DNA of 64,000 bases from Flavobacteriaceae bacterium Ga0077528 (GTDB taxonomy: Bacteria; Bacteroidota; Bacteroidia; Flavobacteriales; Flavobacteriaceae), in contig LNDX01000003.1 in NCBI GenBank assembly GCA_001464475.1, forward strand, positions 186,001 to 250,000, given 5' to 3'. The stretch's first letter is position 1. Every line of letters starts with the position of its first letter. The notes under the pieces are model-generated. The model was not told where the DNA came from, made no database searches, and was given only the letters and a program-made list of their open reading frames with translations. The translations under genes were made by a program, and so were the position numbers. Of this stretch, positions 41,405 through 49,326 are shown piece after piece.

Positions 41405-43063
41405 TTAATTGATTCCGTGGTCTTTCATTACTTTATTTAAGTTTTTCACTAGGGCAAACATTAATACAGTTGCAAACATCAACAATCCGAAGTTTACCCA
41501 AAAGAAATTGGCTTTATCGTCGTAAGTATCCCACATACTAGCTAAAACTCCAGATAATTTATTTCCTATTGAAGTTGCTAAAAACCATCCGCCCATCATT
41601 AATGCCGTAATATTTTTTGGAGATAATTTAGAAACAATCGATAATCCCATTGGACTTAGGAACAGTTCTCCGATTGTTATAATTCCGTAATTAGCAACCA
41701 ACCACCAAACGGATACTTTTTCCATTCCATTGTTTCCAATATGAACTGCAGCAACCATTACTAGAACAGATAAAGCTGAAATTAATAATCCGAAAGCGAT
41801 TTTTGTTGGAGTTGATGGTTCTTTTTTTCTGCTTCTTAAAAAGGTAAAAAAGGCAACAACAAGCGGCGTTAATATAATAACCCAACCTGGATTTATAGAC
41901 TGACTTAAATTGGTTGCCCAAATGGAAACTGTCGAACCTTCTTGAGGTAACTTATTTTTTTCAACATTTCTAAAATAAACAGGGTAGTTTACTTCCTTAA
42001 CTACTTTTCCATTTTCTTTTTGAAGTCGGAAACTTGCATCGTATAATTCAGTTGAATCCTTTTTGTATTCTATATCTTTTGCCAATTTTAAATTACTAAA
42101 AACAGCTTGAGTTGTTCCGCTTATTTCTCTATCGGTGTACCTATCTGCCCATGTTGTTAATGCCGAACCATTTAATTTGAAAACTGCCCAAAATAAAATC
42201 ACAACTGCAAATATGGAAAGTAATGCTCCGATTGGTCGTTTTTCCTCCGGTTTTGCTTTGAAATATAAACTACCATAAAAGTAAACTACTGGAAGACAAG
42301 CAAAAATAAAGGCATCTGTACTATCAGAACCAAAAATCGAACTATCTAAATTTACATCAGACTGAACTCCTTTAATCAACCAACCAATAACTCCAAAAAC
42401 CACTGACGGAACTAAAATGTATAATACAATTTTAGAAAATGGCATGTCTCCTTCTTGAATTCCTTTTTTATCGGTTTTATCGCCGTAATGTTTTGTTCCT
42501 AGAAGAAATACGATTACACCGATAAACATTCCTAAACCTGCCGCCATAAAGGCATATTGCCAACCTAATAAAATTTGCAAAGCAGCGCCAAAAAAGTTAC
42601 AAATGAAAGCACCAATATTTATTCCCATATAGAAAATATTGTAACCTTCATCTTTCTTTTCTTTGTATTGCTCATCGTTGTAGAAATTACCTAATAATGT
42701 TGAAATATTGGGTTTGAAAAATCCGTTTCCAAGAATTACTAAAGTCATTGCAACATATAACATTGGTAGACTATGAATTCCCATCATAAAATAACCAGCA
42801 CCCATCATTATTCCACCAATAACAATTGACTTTTTATAACCAAGATATCTGTCGGCAACTAAACCACCAATAAACGGTGTTAAAAACACCAAAGCAATAA
42901 AAGTTCCGTACAAATCGGAAGCTTCTTTCTCTGTCATGGCGAAACCTGCTTCGACATCTTTAAGATACAAAGTAAAAATTCCAATCATTAAATAATAACC
43001 AAAACGTTCCCACATTTCAGATAAAAATAAGTAAGGCAATGCTTTAGGATGACTTTTCCACAT
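41405..43063 (-). CDS. Proton-dependent oligopeptide transporter (POT family) with enlarged loop, second of three
   Basis: The 552-residue protein has the POT signature (SEMWERFGYYLMIG, ExxER at Glu16-Glu19-Arg20) and GNGFFKPNISTLLGNFY. Between two helices, residues about 308-385 form a hydrophilic insertion (DRYTDREISGTTQAVFSNLK, KDSTELYDASFRLQKENGKV) absent from the other two POT proteins in the window, probably on the periplasmic side. This makes it about 50 residues longer than its neighbours. A terminator separates it from the first POT gene, and it is directly followed by the third. Confidence 0.92.
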   Translation of the reverse strand: MWKSHPKALPYLFLSEMWERFGYYLMIGIFTLYLKDVEAGFAMTEKEASDLYGTFIALVFLTPFIGGLVADRYLGYKKSIVIGGIMMGAGYFMMGIHSLPMLYVAMTLVILGNGFFKPNISTLLGNFYNDEQYKEKKDEGYNIFYMGINIGAFICNFFGAALQILLGWQYAFMAAGLGMFIGVIVFLLGTKHYGDKTDKKGIQEGDMPFSKIVLYILVPSVVFGVIGWLIKGVQSDVNLDSSIFGSDSTDAFIFACLPVVYFYGSLYFKAKPEEKRPIGALLSIFAVVILFWAVFKLNGSALTTWADRYTDREISGTTQAVFSNLKLAKDIEYKKDSTELYDASFRLQKENGKVVKEVNYPVYFRNVEKNKLPQEGSTVSIWATNLSQSINPGWVIILTPLVVAFFTFLRSRKKEPSTPTKIAFGLLISALSVLVMVAAVHIGNNGMEKVSVWWLVANYGIITIGELFLSPMGLSIVSKLSPKNITALMMGGWFLATSIGNKLSGVLASMWDTYDDKANFFWVNFGLLMFATVLMFALVKNLNKVMKDHGIN

Positions 43064-43076
43064 AATAATTCAATTT

Positions 43077-43112
43077 AAAAAAACAAACCTACAAGGATTT
43101 CTTGTAGGTTTG
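43077..43112 (-). terminator. Terminator after the first POT gene
   Basis: A perfect 12-bp stem (CAAACCTACAAG and its complement) with a 5-base loop is followed on the minus strand by a T run. It lies 27 bases past the stop of the 43139-44662 gene and just before the next POT gene. Confidence 0.88.
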
Positions 43113-43138
43113 AAAGATATAAAAATATTTTTAAATGA

Positions 43139-44662
43139 TTATCTATCTAATTCAGGAATAACTTCAACATGATCGTTGTGCATTCTTTTTTCTAACCAAG
43201 AACTCAATACAAATAAAATTGCAGCGGCAACTCCTGACATGATTATGAATAATACAAAAAACTCATATAGATTTGTAATTTGAAAACCTAAGAAACTAGT
43301 TGCTCCACCAGTTCCATCTTCTCCACCAGGAATTAAGGCACTTAAAGTTCCAGCAAATTTATTTGCAGCAGCATTTGCTAAAAACCAAGTTCCCATCATT
43401 AAAGATGATAAACGTAAAGGCGCTAATTTTGAAACCATTGATAATCCAATTGGTGATAAACATAATTCGCCAATAGTGTGAATTACATATAAACCTATCA
43501 ACCACCACATAGAAACTTTTTCACCCAATCCTAAACCTTTAACAGCTATAGCAATTACAACATATCCCATAGCTACTAGACCTAGTCCTATTGCCATTTT
43601 CTTTGGAGATGATGGTTCTAATTTTCTTGCATATAAAAATCCCCAAACCATTGTCATAATTGGTGCAAGTGAAATAACAGCTAATGGATTTACAGATTGA
43701 AAATAAGAAGCTGGCATTTCCCATCCAAAAAGTGATCTCTCAGTTTGTCTATCAGCAAATAATGTTAATGATGCACCAGCTTGTTCAAATGCACCCCAAA
43801 AGAAAATTACGAAGAAGGCAAGTATAAAAATCACTGTAATTCTTTGTGTTTCAATTTTAGACAAACTTTTATCACTAAAAATTAAAACTGGCATGGCAAC
43901 CATAGCCCCATAAATAAAGTAGCTTATGATATCAATATCGCTTTTGAACATTTGTTTGAAATTCAACATGAAGAAAATAATTGCGATTGAACCAATTATC
44001 ATTCCGATGCTTTTTGCATCTAATTTTTTAACAGGCAAACCAATATGTTTTCCATCCTCAGAAATAAGATATTTCTTTTGACCCAGAATAAAAGCTACAA
44101 GACCAATTAACATTCCGATTCCTGCTGCTAAAAATCCCCATTTGAAATCCATAGAACCACAAACTAATGGCGAAAAGAAAGCGCCAAGGTTAATTCCCAT
44201 GTAGAAAATGGTAAATGCGCTATCAATTCTTCTATCATTTGCAGGATACAACTGACCAACCATTGTAGAAATATTTGGCTTAAAGAATCCATTTCCAATA
44301 ATGATTGCTGTTAATCCCATCCACATTAATGAAATACCACCATTTGCACCTGCAGCAGCACTAAAAAACATAAAAAATTGTCCAATTGCCATTAACAAAC
44401 CTCCAATAATAATACTTCTTCTATTACCCAAATATTTATCACATAAATAACCACCTAAAAGTGGTGTTAAATATACTAATCCAGTATAACTCCCATATAT
44501 TTGAGAAGCATCAGCATCATTCATTGATAATCCAATAGCCTGATCTGTCATAAATAAAATGAAAATTGCTCTCATTCCATAATAACTGAAACGTTCCCAC
44601 ATTTCTGTGAAAAATAGGAAGTAAAGTCCTTTTGGATGTCCTGTTTTTACCTGTTCACTCAT
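43139..44662 (-). CDS. Proton-dependent oligopeptide transporter (POT family), first of three
   Basis: The 507-residue protein has FFTEMWERFSYYGMRAIFIL (ExxER at Glu20-Glu23-Arg24), YLTPLLGGYLCDKYLGNRRS and IIGNGFFKPNISTMVGQLYP, with about 14 helices and a short charged C-terminus. It lies 31 bases downstream of the dipeptidyl peptidase gene and is likely co-transcribed with it: the peptidase releases X-Pro dipeptides outside the inner membrane and the transporter brings them in. A hairpin closes this unit. Confidence 0.93.
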   Translation of the reverse strand: MSEQVKTGHPKGLYFLFFTEMWERFSYYGMRAIFILFMTDQAIGLSMNDADASQIYGSYTGLVYLTPLLGGYLCDKYLGNRRSIIIGGLLMAIGQFFMFFSAAAGANGGISLMWMGLTAIIIGNGFFKPNISTMVGQLYPANDRRIDSAFTIFYMGINLGAFFSPLVCGSMDFKWGFLAAGIGMLIGLVAFILGQKKYLISEDGKHIGLPVKKLDAKSIGMIIGSIAIIFFMLNFKQMFKSDIDIISYFIYGAMVAMPVLIFSDKSLSKIETQRITVIFILAFFVIFFWGAFEQAGASLTLFADRQTERSLFGWEMPASYFQSVNPLAVISLAPIMTMVWGFLYARKLEPSSPKKMAIGLGLVAMGYVVIAIAVKGLGLGEKVSMWWLIGLYVIHTIGELCLSPIGLSMVSKLAPLRLSSLMMGTWFLANAAANKFAGTLSALIPGGEDGTGGATSFLGFQITNLYEFFVLFIIMSGVAAAILFVLSSWLEKRMHNDHVEVIPELDR

Positions 44663-44693
44663 TTTAATTTGTTTTTAGTTTGTATTTAGTTGA

Positions 44694-46865
44694 TTATAGT
44701 TTCTCTTTTATGTAATTCGTCATTTTATTGTACAACTGAATTCTTGTTTTTCCACCAAATATTCCGTGGTTTTTGTCAGGGTAAATTGCCCAATCAAACT
44801 GCTTATTAGCTTGAACTAGTGCTTCAATCATTTGCATTGAATTTTGAACATGAACGTTATCATCCGCTGTTCCGTGAATTAGTAAAAAGTTACCTTTTAA
44901 TTTACTCACATGATTGATTGGCGAATTGTCATCATAACCACTGGCATTTTCTTGTGGTGTTGTCATGTATCTTTCGGTGTAAATACTATCATAAAATCTC
45001 CAATTAGTAACTGGAGCAACGGCAATTGCCATTTTGAAAACATCTGCACCTTTGAACAAACAATTGCTCGACATGAATCCGCCATAAGACCAGCCAAATA
45101 TACCAATTCTAGATTTATCTACATAAGCATAGCTTCCTATTACTTTTGCAGCATCGATTTGATCTTCAACTTCAAATTTTCCTAACTCTTTTTGAGTACA
45201 TTTCTTGAAAGCTGCACCTTTATAACCTGTTCCACGACCGTCAACACAAGCAATAATATAACCTTGTTGAGACAACATCATGAACCACATATCGTTGGTA
45301 TCTAACCAATTATTAGCTACTTCTTGCGAACCTGGTCCTGAATATTGATACATGAAAACTGGATATTTTTTTGTAGCATCAAAATCTTTTGGCTTAATCA
45401 TCCAAGCATTTAGTTTGTGCCCTTTTTCAGTTGTAAGTTCGAAAAATTCTTTTGTTGGCAAATCATATTTTTTTAATTTTTCAACCAAAGCTGTGTTGTT
45501 TACAATTTCTTGAGCTTGTTTTCCGTCTTTAGAACTATTCAAAGTATAAGTTGGCGGAACAGTTGCACTAGAATAAGTATTAATAAAATAAGTGAAATCT
45601 GGACTAAAAGTCGCTGCATTTGTTCCAACTAGTGAAGATAATTTTACTTTCTTTTTTCCGTCAAGTGAAATTTTATAAACGTCTCTCAAAATAGAACCTT
45701 TCTCTACAGATTGATAGAAAACCGTTTTAGTTTTTTCGTCAAAACCATAATAAGAAGTTACATCCCAATTTCCTTTAGTAACTTGATTTTTTAATTTTCC
45801 GTTTTTATCGTACAAATAGATATGATTGAAACCATCTTTTTCTGATGTCCAAATAAAACTGTTGTCTTTCAAAAATGTTAAATTATCAGTAACATCTACA
45901 TAAGCCTTATCTTTTTCATTCAAAACTACTTTTGGACTAGCTGTAGTTGCATCAACAAAAATCAAATCTAAATTATCTTGATGACGATTAAGAACTTGAA
46001 CTGAAACTAAATTAGCATCGTTAGTCCATTTCATTCTTGCAATATAGAAATCAGAATAATTTCCTAAATTAATTGGTTGAGAAATATTGCCACTTAAATT
46101 ATAAATATGCAATGAAACTAAAGCATTTTTCTCACCAGCTTTTGGATATTTAAACGTTTCTGAAGTTGGATATAAGTCCTTTTTATACAAATCCATTGAA
46201 AATTGTGGCACTTCGCTTTCGTCAAAACGAATGTAAGCTAGTTTTTTACTATCCGTACTCCAATCGAAAGCACGAACAAAAGCAAATTCTTCTTCGTAAA
46301 CCCAATCAGTAATTCCGTTAATAACAGCATTTTTCACACCATCATTAGTAACTCGTGTTGTATTTTTTGAAGCAATATCATAAATGTATAAATCATTTGT
46401 TTTGGCATAGGCAATTTTAGTTCCGTCAGGAGAAAAAGTTGGCTCTTGAACTTGTTCTAATACTTTAGTTAACGCTTTTGATGCAAGGTTATATAAGTAA
46501 TAATCTGCAGTAAAAGAATGACGGAAAATTGAGTTTGAATTATTAGCAATTAAAATTTGCTTTTCATCATTACTAAATACGTAACTATCTATTCCATTAT
46601 CTGATAATTCCTTGAAGTTTTTAGTATCTATTAATGTAGAAACTTTTTTTAGTGTAGCAAAATCATAAAGATCGATTTGCTGGCTTTTTGTAGCTCTATC
46701 AGTATTTAAAACAGTGTACTGATTGGTGTTTTTCATGGATTGCAAGGCGTCCATTCCTTTGGCACGAAAAGCGCCTGTGTAGATTTCTTCAACCGAAATT
46801 TTTTGCTGTGCAACAACAGAAAAAGTTGTTAAAAGAAAGAGCGTAATAATTTTAGTAATTTTCAT
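44694..46865 (-). CDS. Dipeptidyl peptidase IV (S9B)
   Basis: This exported serine peptidase removes X-Pro (or X-Ala) dipeptides from peptide N-termini. It has a signal peptide (MKITKIITLFLLTTFSVVAQ), an eight-bladed propeller domain with WVYEEEFAFVRAFDWSTDSK, whose paired Glu bind the substrate N-terminus, and an alpha/beta-hydrolase domain with Ser593 (GWSYGGF), Asp about 668 (HGTADDNVH) and His about 700 (PDKNHGIFGG). The 723-residue length is usual for bacterial DPP-IV. It heads the cluster that continues with peptide transporters. Confidence 0.94.
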   Translation of the reverse strand: MKITKIITLFLLTTFSVVAQQKISVEEIYTGAFRAKGMDALQSMKNTNQYTVLNTDRATKSQQIDLYDFATLKKVSTLIDTKNFKELSDNGIDSYVFSNDEKQILIANNSNSIFRHSFTADYYLYNLASKALTKVLEQVQEPTFSPDGTKIAYAKTNDLYIYDIASKNTTRVTNDGVKNAVINGITDWVYEEEFAFVRAFDWSTDSKKLAYIRFDESEVPQFSMDLYKKDLYPTSETFKYPKAGEKNALVSLHIYNLSGNISQPINLGNYSDFYIARMKWTNDANLVSVQVLNRHQDNLDLIFVDATTASPKVVLNEKDKAYVDVTDNLTFLKDNSFIWTSEKDGFNHIYLYDKNGKLKNQVTKGNWDVTSYYGFDEKTKTVFYQSVEKGSILRDVYKISLDGKKKVKLSSLVGTNAATFSPDFTYFINTYSSATVPPTYTLNSSKDGKQAQEIVNNTALVEKLKKYDLPTKEFFELTTEKGHKLNAWMIKPKDFDATKKYPVFMYQYSGPGSQEVANNWLDTNDMWFMMLSQQGYIIACVDGRGTGYKGAAFKKCTQKELGKFEVEDQIDAAKVIGSYAYVDKSRIGIFGWSYGGFMSSNCLFKGADVFKMAIAVAPVTNWRFYDSIYTERYMTTPQENASGYDDNSPINHVSKLKGNFLLIHGTADDNVHVQNSMQMIEALVQANKQFDWAIYPDKNHGIFGGKTRIQLYNKMTNYIKEKL

Positions 46866-46998
46866 TTTCTTGATTGATTATAAAACGAGTTCAATTTTAG
46901 TGAAAAATTCCCAAATAATGGCATATTTTTATGTTAAATGCAGTTTTTAGTATTTTTAAATTCCTCCAAAACAAAATATAAGAATTAATTCTAAAGCG

Positions 46999-47006
46999 TA
47001 TCTTTG
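46999..47006 (+). promoter_or_regulatory. -7 element (TATCTTTG) for the HMG-CoA reductase gene
   Basis: Exact TAnnTTTG, 27 bases before the ATG at 47034. It lies inside a TTG-initiated 5' extension of the frame, which is a reason to reject that longer start. A 12-bp AT-rich palindrome AGAATTAATTCT (46981-46992) lies just upstream. Confidence 0.6.
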
Positions 47007-47033
47007 CTAAAAATAAGATATAATCATTTGAAC

Positions 47034-48350
47034 ATGAATAACGCTGTTGCCGGATTTTCAAAACTATCAAAAGAAGATAAAATCAATTGGATTGCTACTG
47101 AATACTTTACCAATCCATCAGAAGCTATTACGACAATAAAACAATATTGGAACAACGATTCTAAATTGCAACAATTGCATGATGAATTTATTGAAAACAC
47201 GATTACAAATTTCTATTTACCAATGGGAATTGCTCCAAATTTTCTAATCAATAACAACTATTATTCGGTTCCAATGGTGATTGAAGAGAGTTCAGTTGTT
47301 GCTGCAGCTGCAAAATCAGCTAAATATTGGAGTACTCGTGGCGGATTTAAAGCAACGGTTTTGAATTCAGAAAAAATTGGACAGGTACATTTTATTTATA
47401 AAGGTGATGTTCAAAAATTAGAAAATTTCTTTAAAGTAACAAAATCAAAATTGGTTGAAGAAACCGAAAACATCACCAAAAACATGCAAAAACGCGGTGG
47501 TGGAATTTTGGATATTGAACTAAGAAATAAAACCAATGAATTAGAAAACTACTTTCAACTGCATGCCACTTTTGAAACGAAAGATTCTATGGGAGCAAAT
47601 TTTATAAATTCTTGTTTAGAGCAATTTGCAAAAACATTAAAAGTAGAAGCTCAAAATTATGATGGTTTTTCTGAAGAAGAAAAAAACATTCAAGTAGTGA
47701 TGAGCATTCTTTCTAATTATGTTCCCAATTGTATTGTTCGTGCTGAAGTTTCATGTAAAATTGAAGATTTAGCCGAAAAGAAAATCGAGAATCCAGAAGA
47801 ATTTGCAGAGAAATTTGTTCAAGCGGTCAAGATTGCAGAAATAGAACCTTTTAGAGCAGTAACGCACAATAAAGGAATTATGAACGGAATTGACTCAGTA
47901 ATTCTTGCAACTGGAAATGATTTCCGAGCTGTTGAAGCTGGCGTTCATGCTTATGCTTCTCGAAACGGAAAATATTCAAGTTTATCTCATGCTAAAATAG
48001 AAAATGGTGTCTTTACTTTTTGGATGGAAATTCCATTAGCTTTAGGAACTGTTGGCGGATTAACTTCATTGCATCCATTAGTGAAAATGGCTTTACAGAT
48101 TTTAGGAAAACCATCGGCACATGAATTAATGCAGATAGTTGCAGTAACTGGATTGGCACAAAATTTTGCAGCTTTGCGTTCGTTAACCACAACTGGAATT
48201 CAAGAAGGACACATGAAAATGCACATTAATAATATTTTGAATCAGTTTCAAACTTCTGATGAAGAAAGAATAATGATTAAAAAGCACTTTGAAAACAACA
48301 CTATTTCTCATGCTGCAGTTGTAGAATTTATTGAAAATTTAAGAAAATAA
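47034..48350 (+). CDS. Hydroxymethylglutaryl-CoA reductase, class II
   Basis: The enzyme interconverts HMG-CoA and mevalonate. I chose the ATG at 47034 (438 residues) because the -7 promoter element overlaps the longer frame. Class II signatures are present: a Glu in VIEESSVVAAAAK, DSMGANFINSC, the catalytic Lys in THNKGIMNGID, an Asp in ATGNDFRAVEAG, GTVGGLTSLHP, and the C-terminal catalytic His in GIQEGHMKMHINN. Class II enzymes are often annotated as degradative, but flavobacteria make isoprenoids through mevalonate, so a biosynthetic role is likelier. A GHMP kinase gene follows after 4 bases. Confidence 0.93.
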   Translation: MNNAVAGFSKLSKEDKINWIATEYFTNPSEAITTIKQYWNNDSKLQQLHDEFIENTITNFYLPMGIAPNFLINNNYYSVPMVIEESSVVAAAAKSAKYWSTRGGFKATVLNSEKIGQVHFIYKGDVQKLENFFKVTKSKLVEETENITKNMQKRGGGILDIELRNKTNELENYFQLHATFETKDSMGANFINSCLEQFAKTLKVEAQNYDGFSEEEKNIQVVMSILSNYVPNCIVRAEVSCKIEDLAEKKIENPEEFAEKFVQAVKIAEIEPFRAVTHNKGIMNGIDSVILATGNDFRAVEAGVHAYASRNGKYSSLSHAKIENGVFTFWMEIPLALGTVGGLTSLHPLVKMALQILGKPSAHELMQIVAVTGLAQNFAALRSLTTTGIQEGHMKMHINNILNQFQTSDEERIMIKKHFENNTISHAAVVEFIENLRK

Positions 48351-48354
48351 TTTT

Positions 48355-49269
48355 GTGAAAAAAGAATTCTACAGCAACGGAAAATTATTAATCACAGGAG
48401 AATATGTGGTTCTTGATGGCGCAAAAGCGTTAGCGTTACCAACAAAATTTGGTCAGAATTTAATTATTGAATCTTCAGAAAATGAAGTTATTCAATGGAG
48501 AAGTCATGACCATGATGGAAGTATTTGGTTTGAAGACACTATCCCATTTTCTAGTATCATTGAGAAGAAAAATTATGATGAAATTCATAACATAAAAAAC
48601 ACACTAATTGAGATTTTGCACGAAGCATATCTTATGAATTCTGACTTTATTACAAATTCAAAAGGTTATAAGATTACAACGGAACTCACCTTTCCTAAAT
48701 TTTGGGGTTTGGGCACTTCTTCTACTCTAATTAACAATATTGCTCAATGGTTAGAAATTGACGCCTACGAATTACTTAAAAGAAGTTTTGGAGGAAGTGG
48801 ATATGACTTGGCTTGTGCTCAAAATGATTCGGCAATTATCTACCAATTAGTCAATGAAAAACCAATAATAGAAAAAATAGCTTTCGAACCTGATTTTACT
48901 GATAAAATACATTTCGTTTATTTGAACAGAAAGCAAAGTAGCAAATCTGCAATTGCTTCATATCTAGACAAACAAGGAGATATTGGGAAAACTGTAAAAG
49001 TAATTGATGCAATTACAAAGACAATTGTAGATGCAACAGGACCAAAAGAATTTGCATTAGCATTACATAAACATGAAATTGAAATGAGTAATGTTTTAGA
49101 ACTTCAAACAGTTCAAGAAGCTTTGTTTGATGATTTTAGTGGAGTTATCAAAAGTCTTGGTGCTTGGGGTGGCGATTTTGTTTTAGCAATTTCTAAAGAA
49201 AACCCAATAGAGTATTTCAACAATAAAGGATACAAGGTAGTGATACCTTATAAAGATATGATATTATAA
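48355..49269 (+). CDS. GHMP-superfamily kinase (GYDIA type), mevalonate-pathway candidate
   Basis: The 304-residue protein starts with GTG, 4 bases after the HMG-CoA reductase stop. It has the GHMP kinase N-terminus FYSNGKLLITGEYVVLDGAK, the ATP-binding motif FWGLGTSSTLINN, and GGSGYDLACAQ, the motif that gives its name to the GYDIA family of Bacteroidota. The substrate is not established. Relatives include mevalonate and phosphomevalonate kinases, and the tight coupling to HMG-CoA reductase suggests a kinase step of the mevalonate pathway. The operon ends in a strong hairpin just downstream. Confidence 0.8.
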   Translation: MKKEFYSNGKLLITGEYVVLDGAKALALPTKFGQNLIIESSENEVIQWRSHDHDGSIWFEDTIPFSSIIEKKNYDEIHNIKNTLIEILHEAYLMNSDFITNSKGYKITTELTFPKFWGLGTSSTLINNIAQWLEIDAYELLKRSFGGSGYDLACAQNDSAIIYQLVNEKPIIEKIAFEPDFTDKIHFVYLNRKQSSKSAIASYLDKQGDIGKTVKVIDAITKTIVDATGPKEFALALHKHEIEMSNVLELQTVQEALFDDFSGVIKSLGAWGGDFVLAISKENPIEYFNNKGYKVVIPYKDMIL

Positions 49270-49273
49270 AACT

Positions 49274-49303
49274 AAAAAATCCCGAATTACTTCGGGATTT
49301 TTT
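49274..49303. terminator. Bidirectional terminator between the GHMP kinase and PpiD-type genes
   Basis: AAAAAATCCCGAA pairs perfectly with TTCGGGATTTTTT around a TTAC loop, between two convergent stop codons. Confidence 0.93.
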
Positions 49304-49326
49304 ATATAATTTTTAGAAAGAATCTA

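Noticed and set aside
39891-44662. Recent tandem duplication of the POT transporters
   Set aside because: The three proteins share only family motifs and differ in length and loops; the DNA shows no long near-identical stretches.
47004-47033. TTG start of the HMG-CoA reductase frame adding ten residues
   Set aside because: The -7 promoter element overlaps this segment; the ATG at 47034 fits the family.
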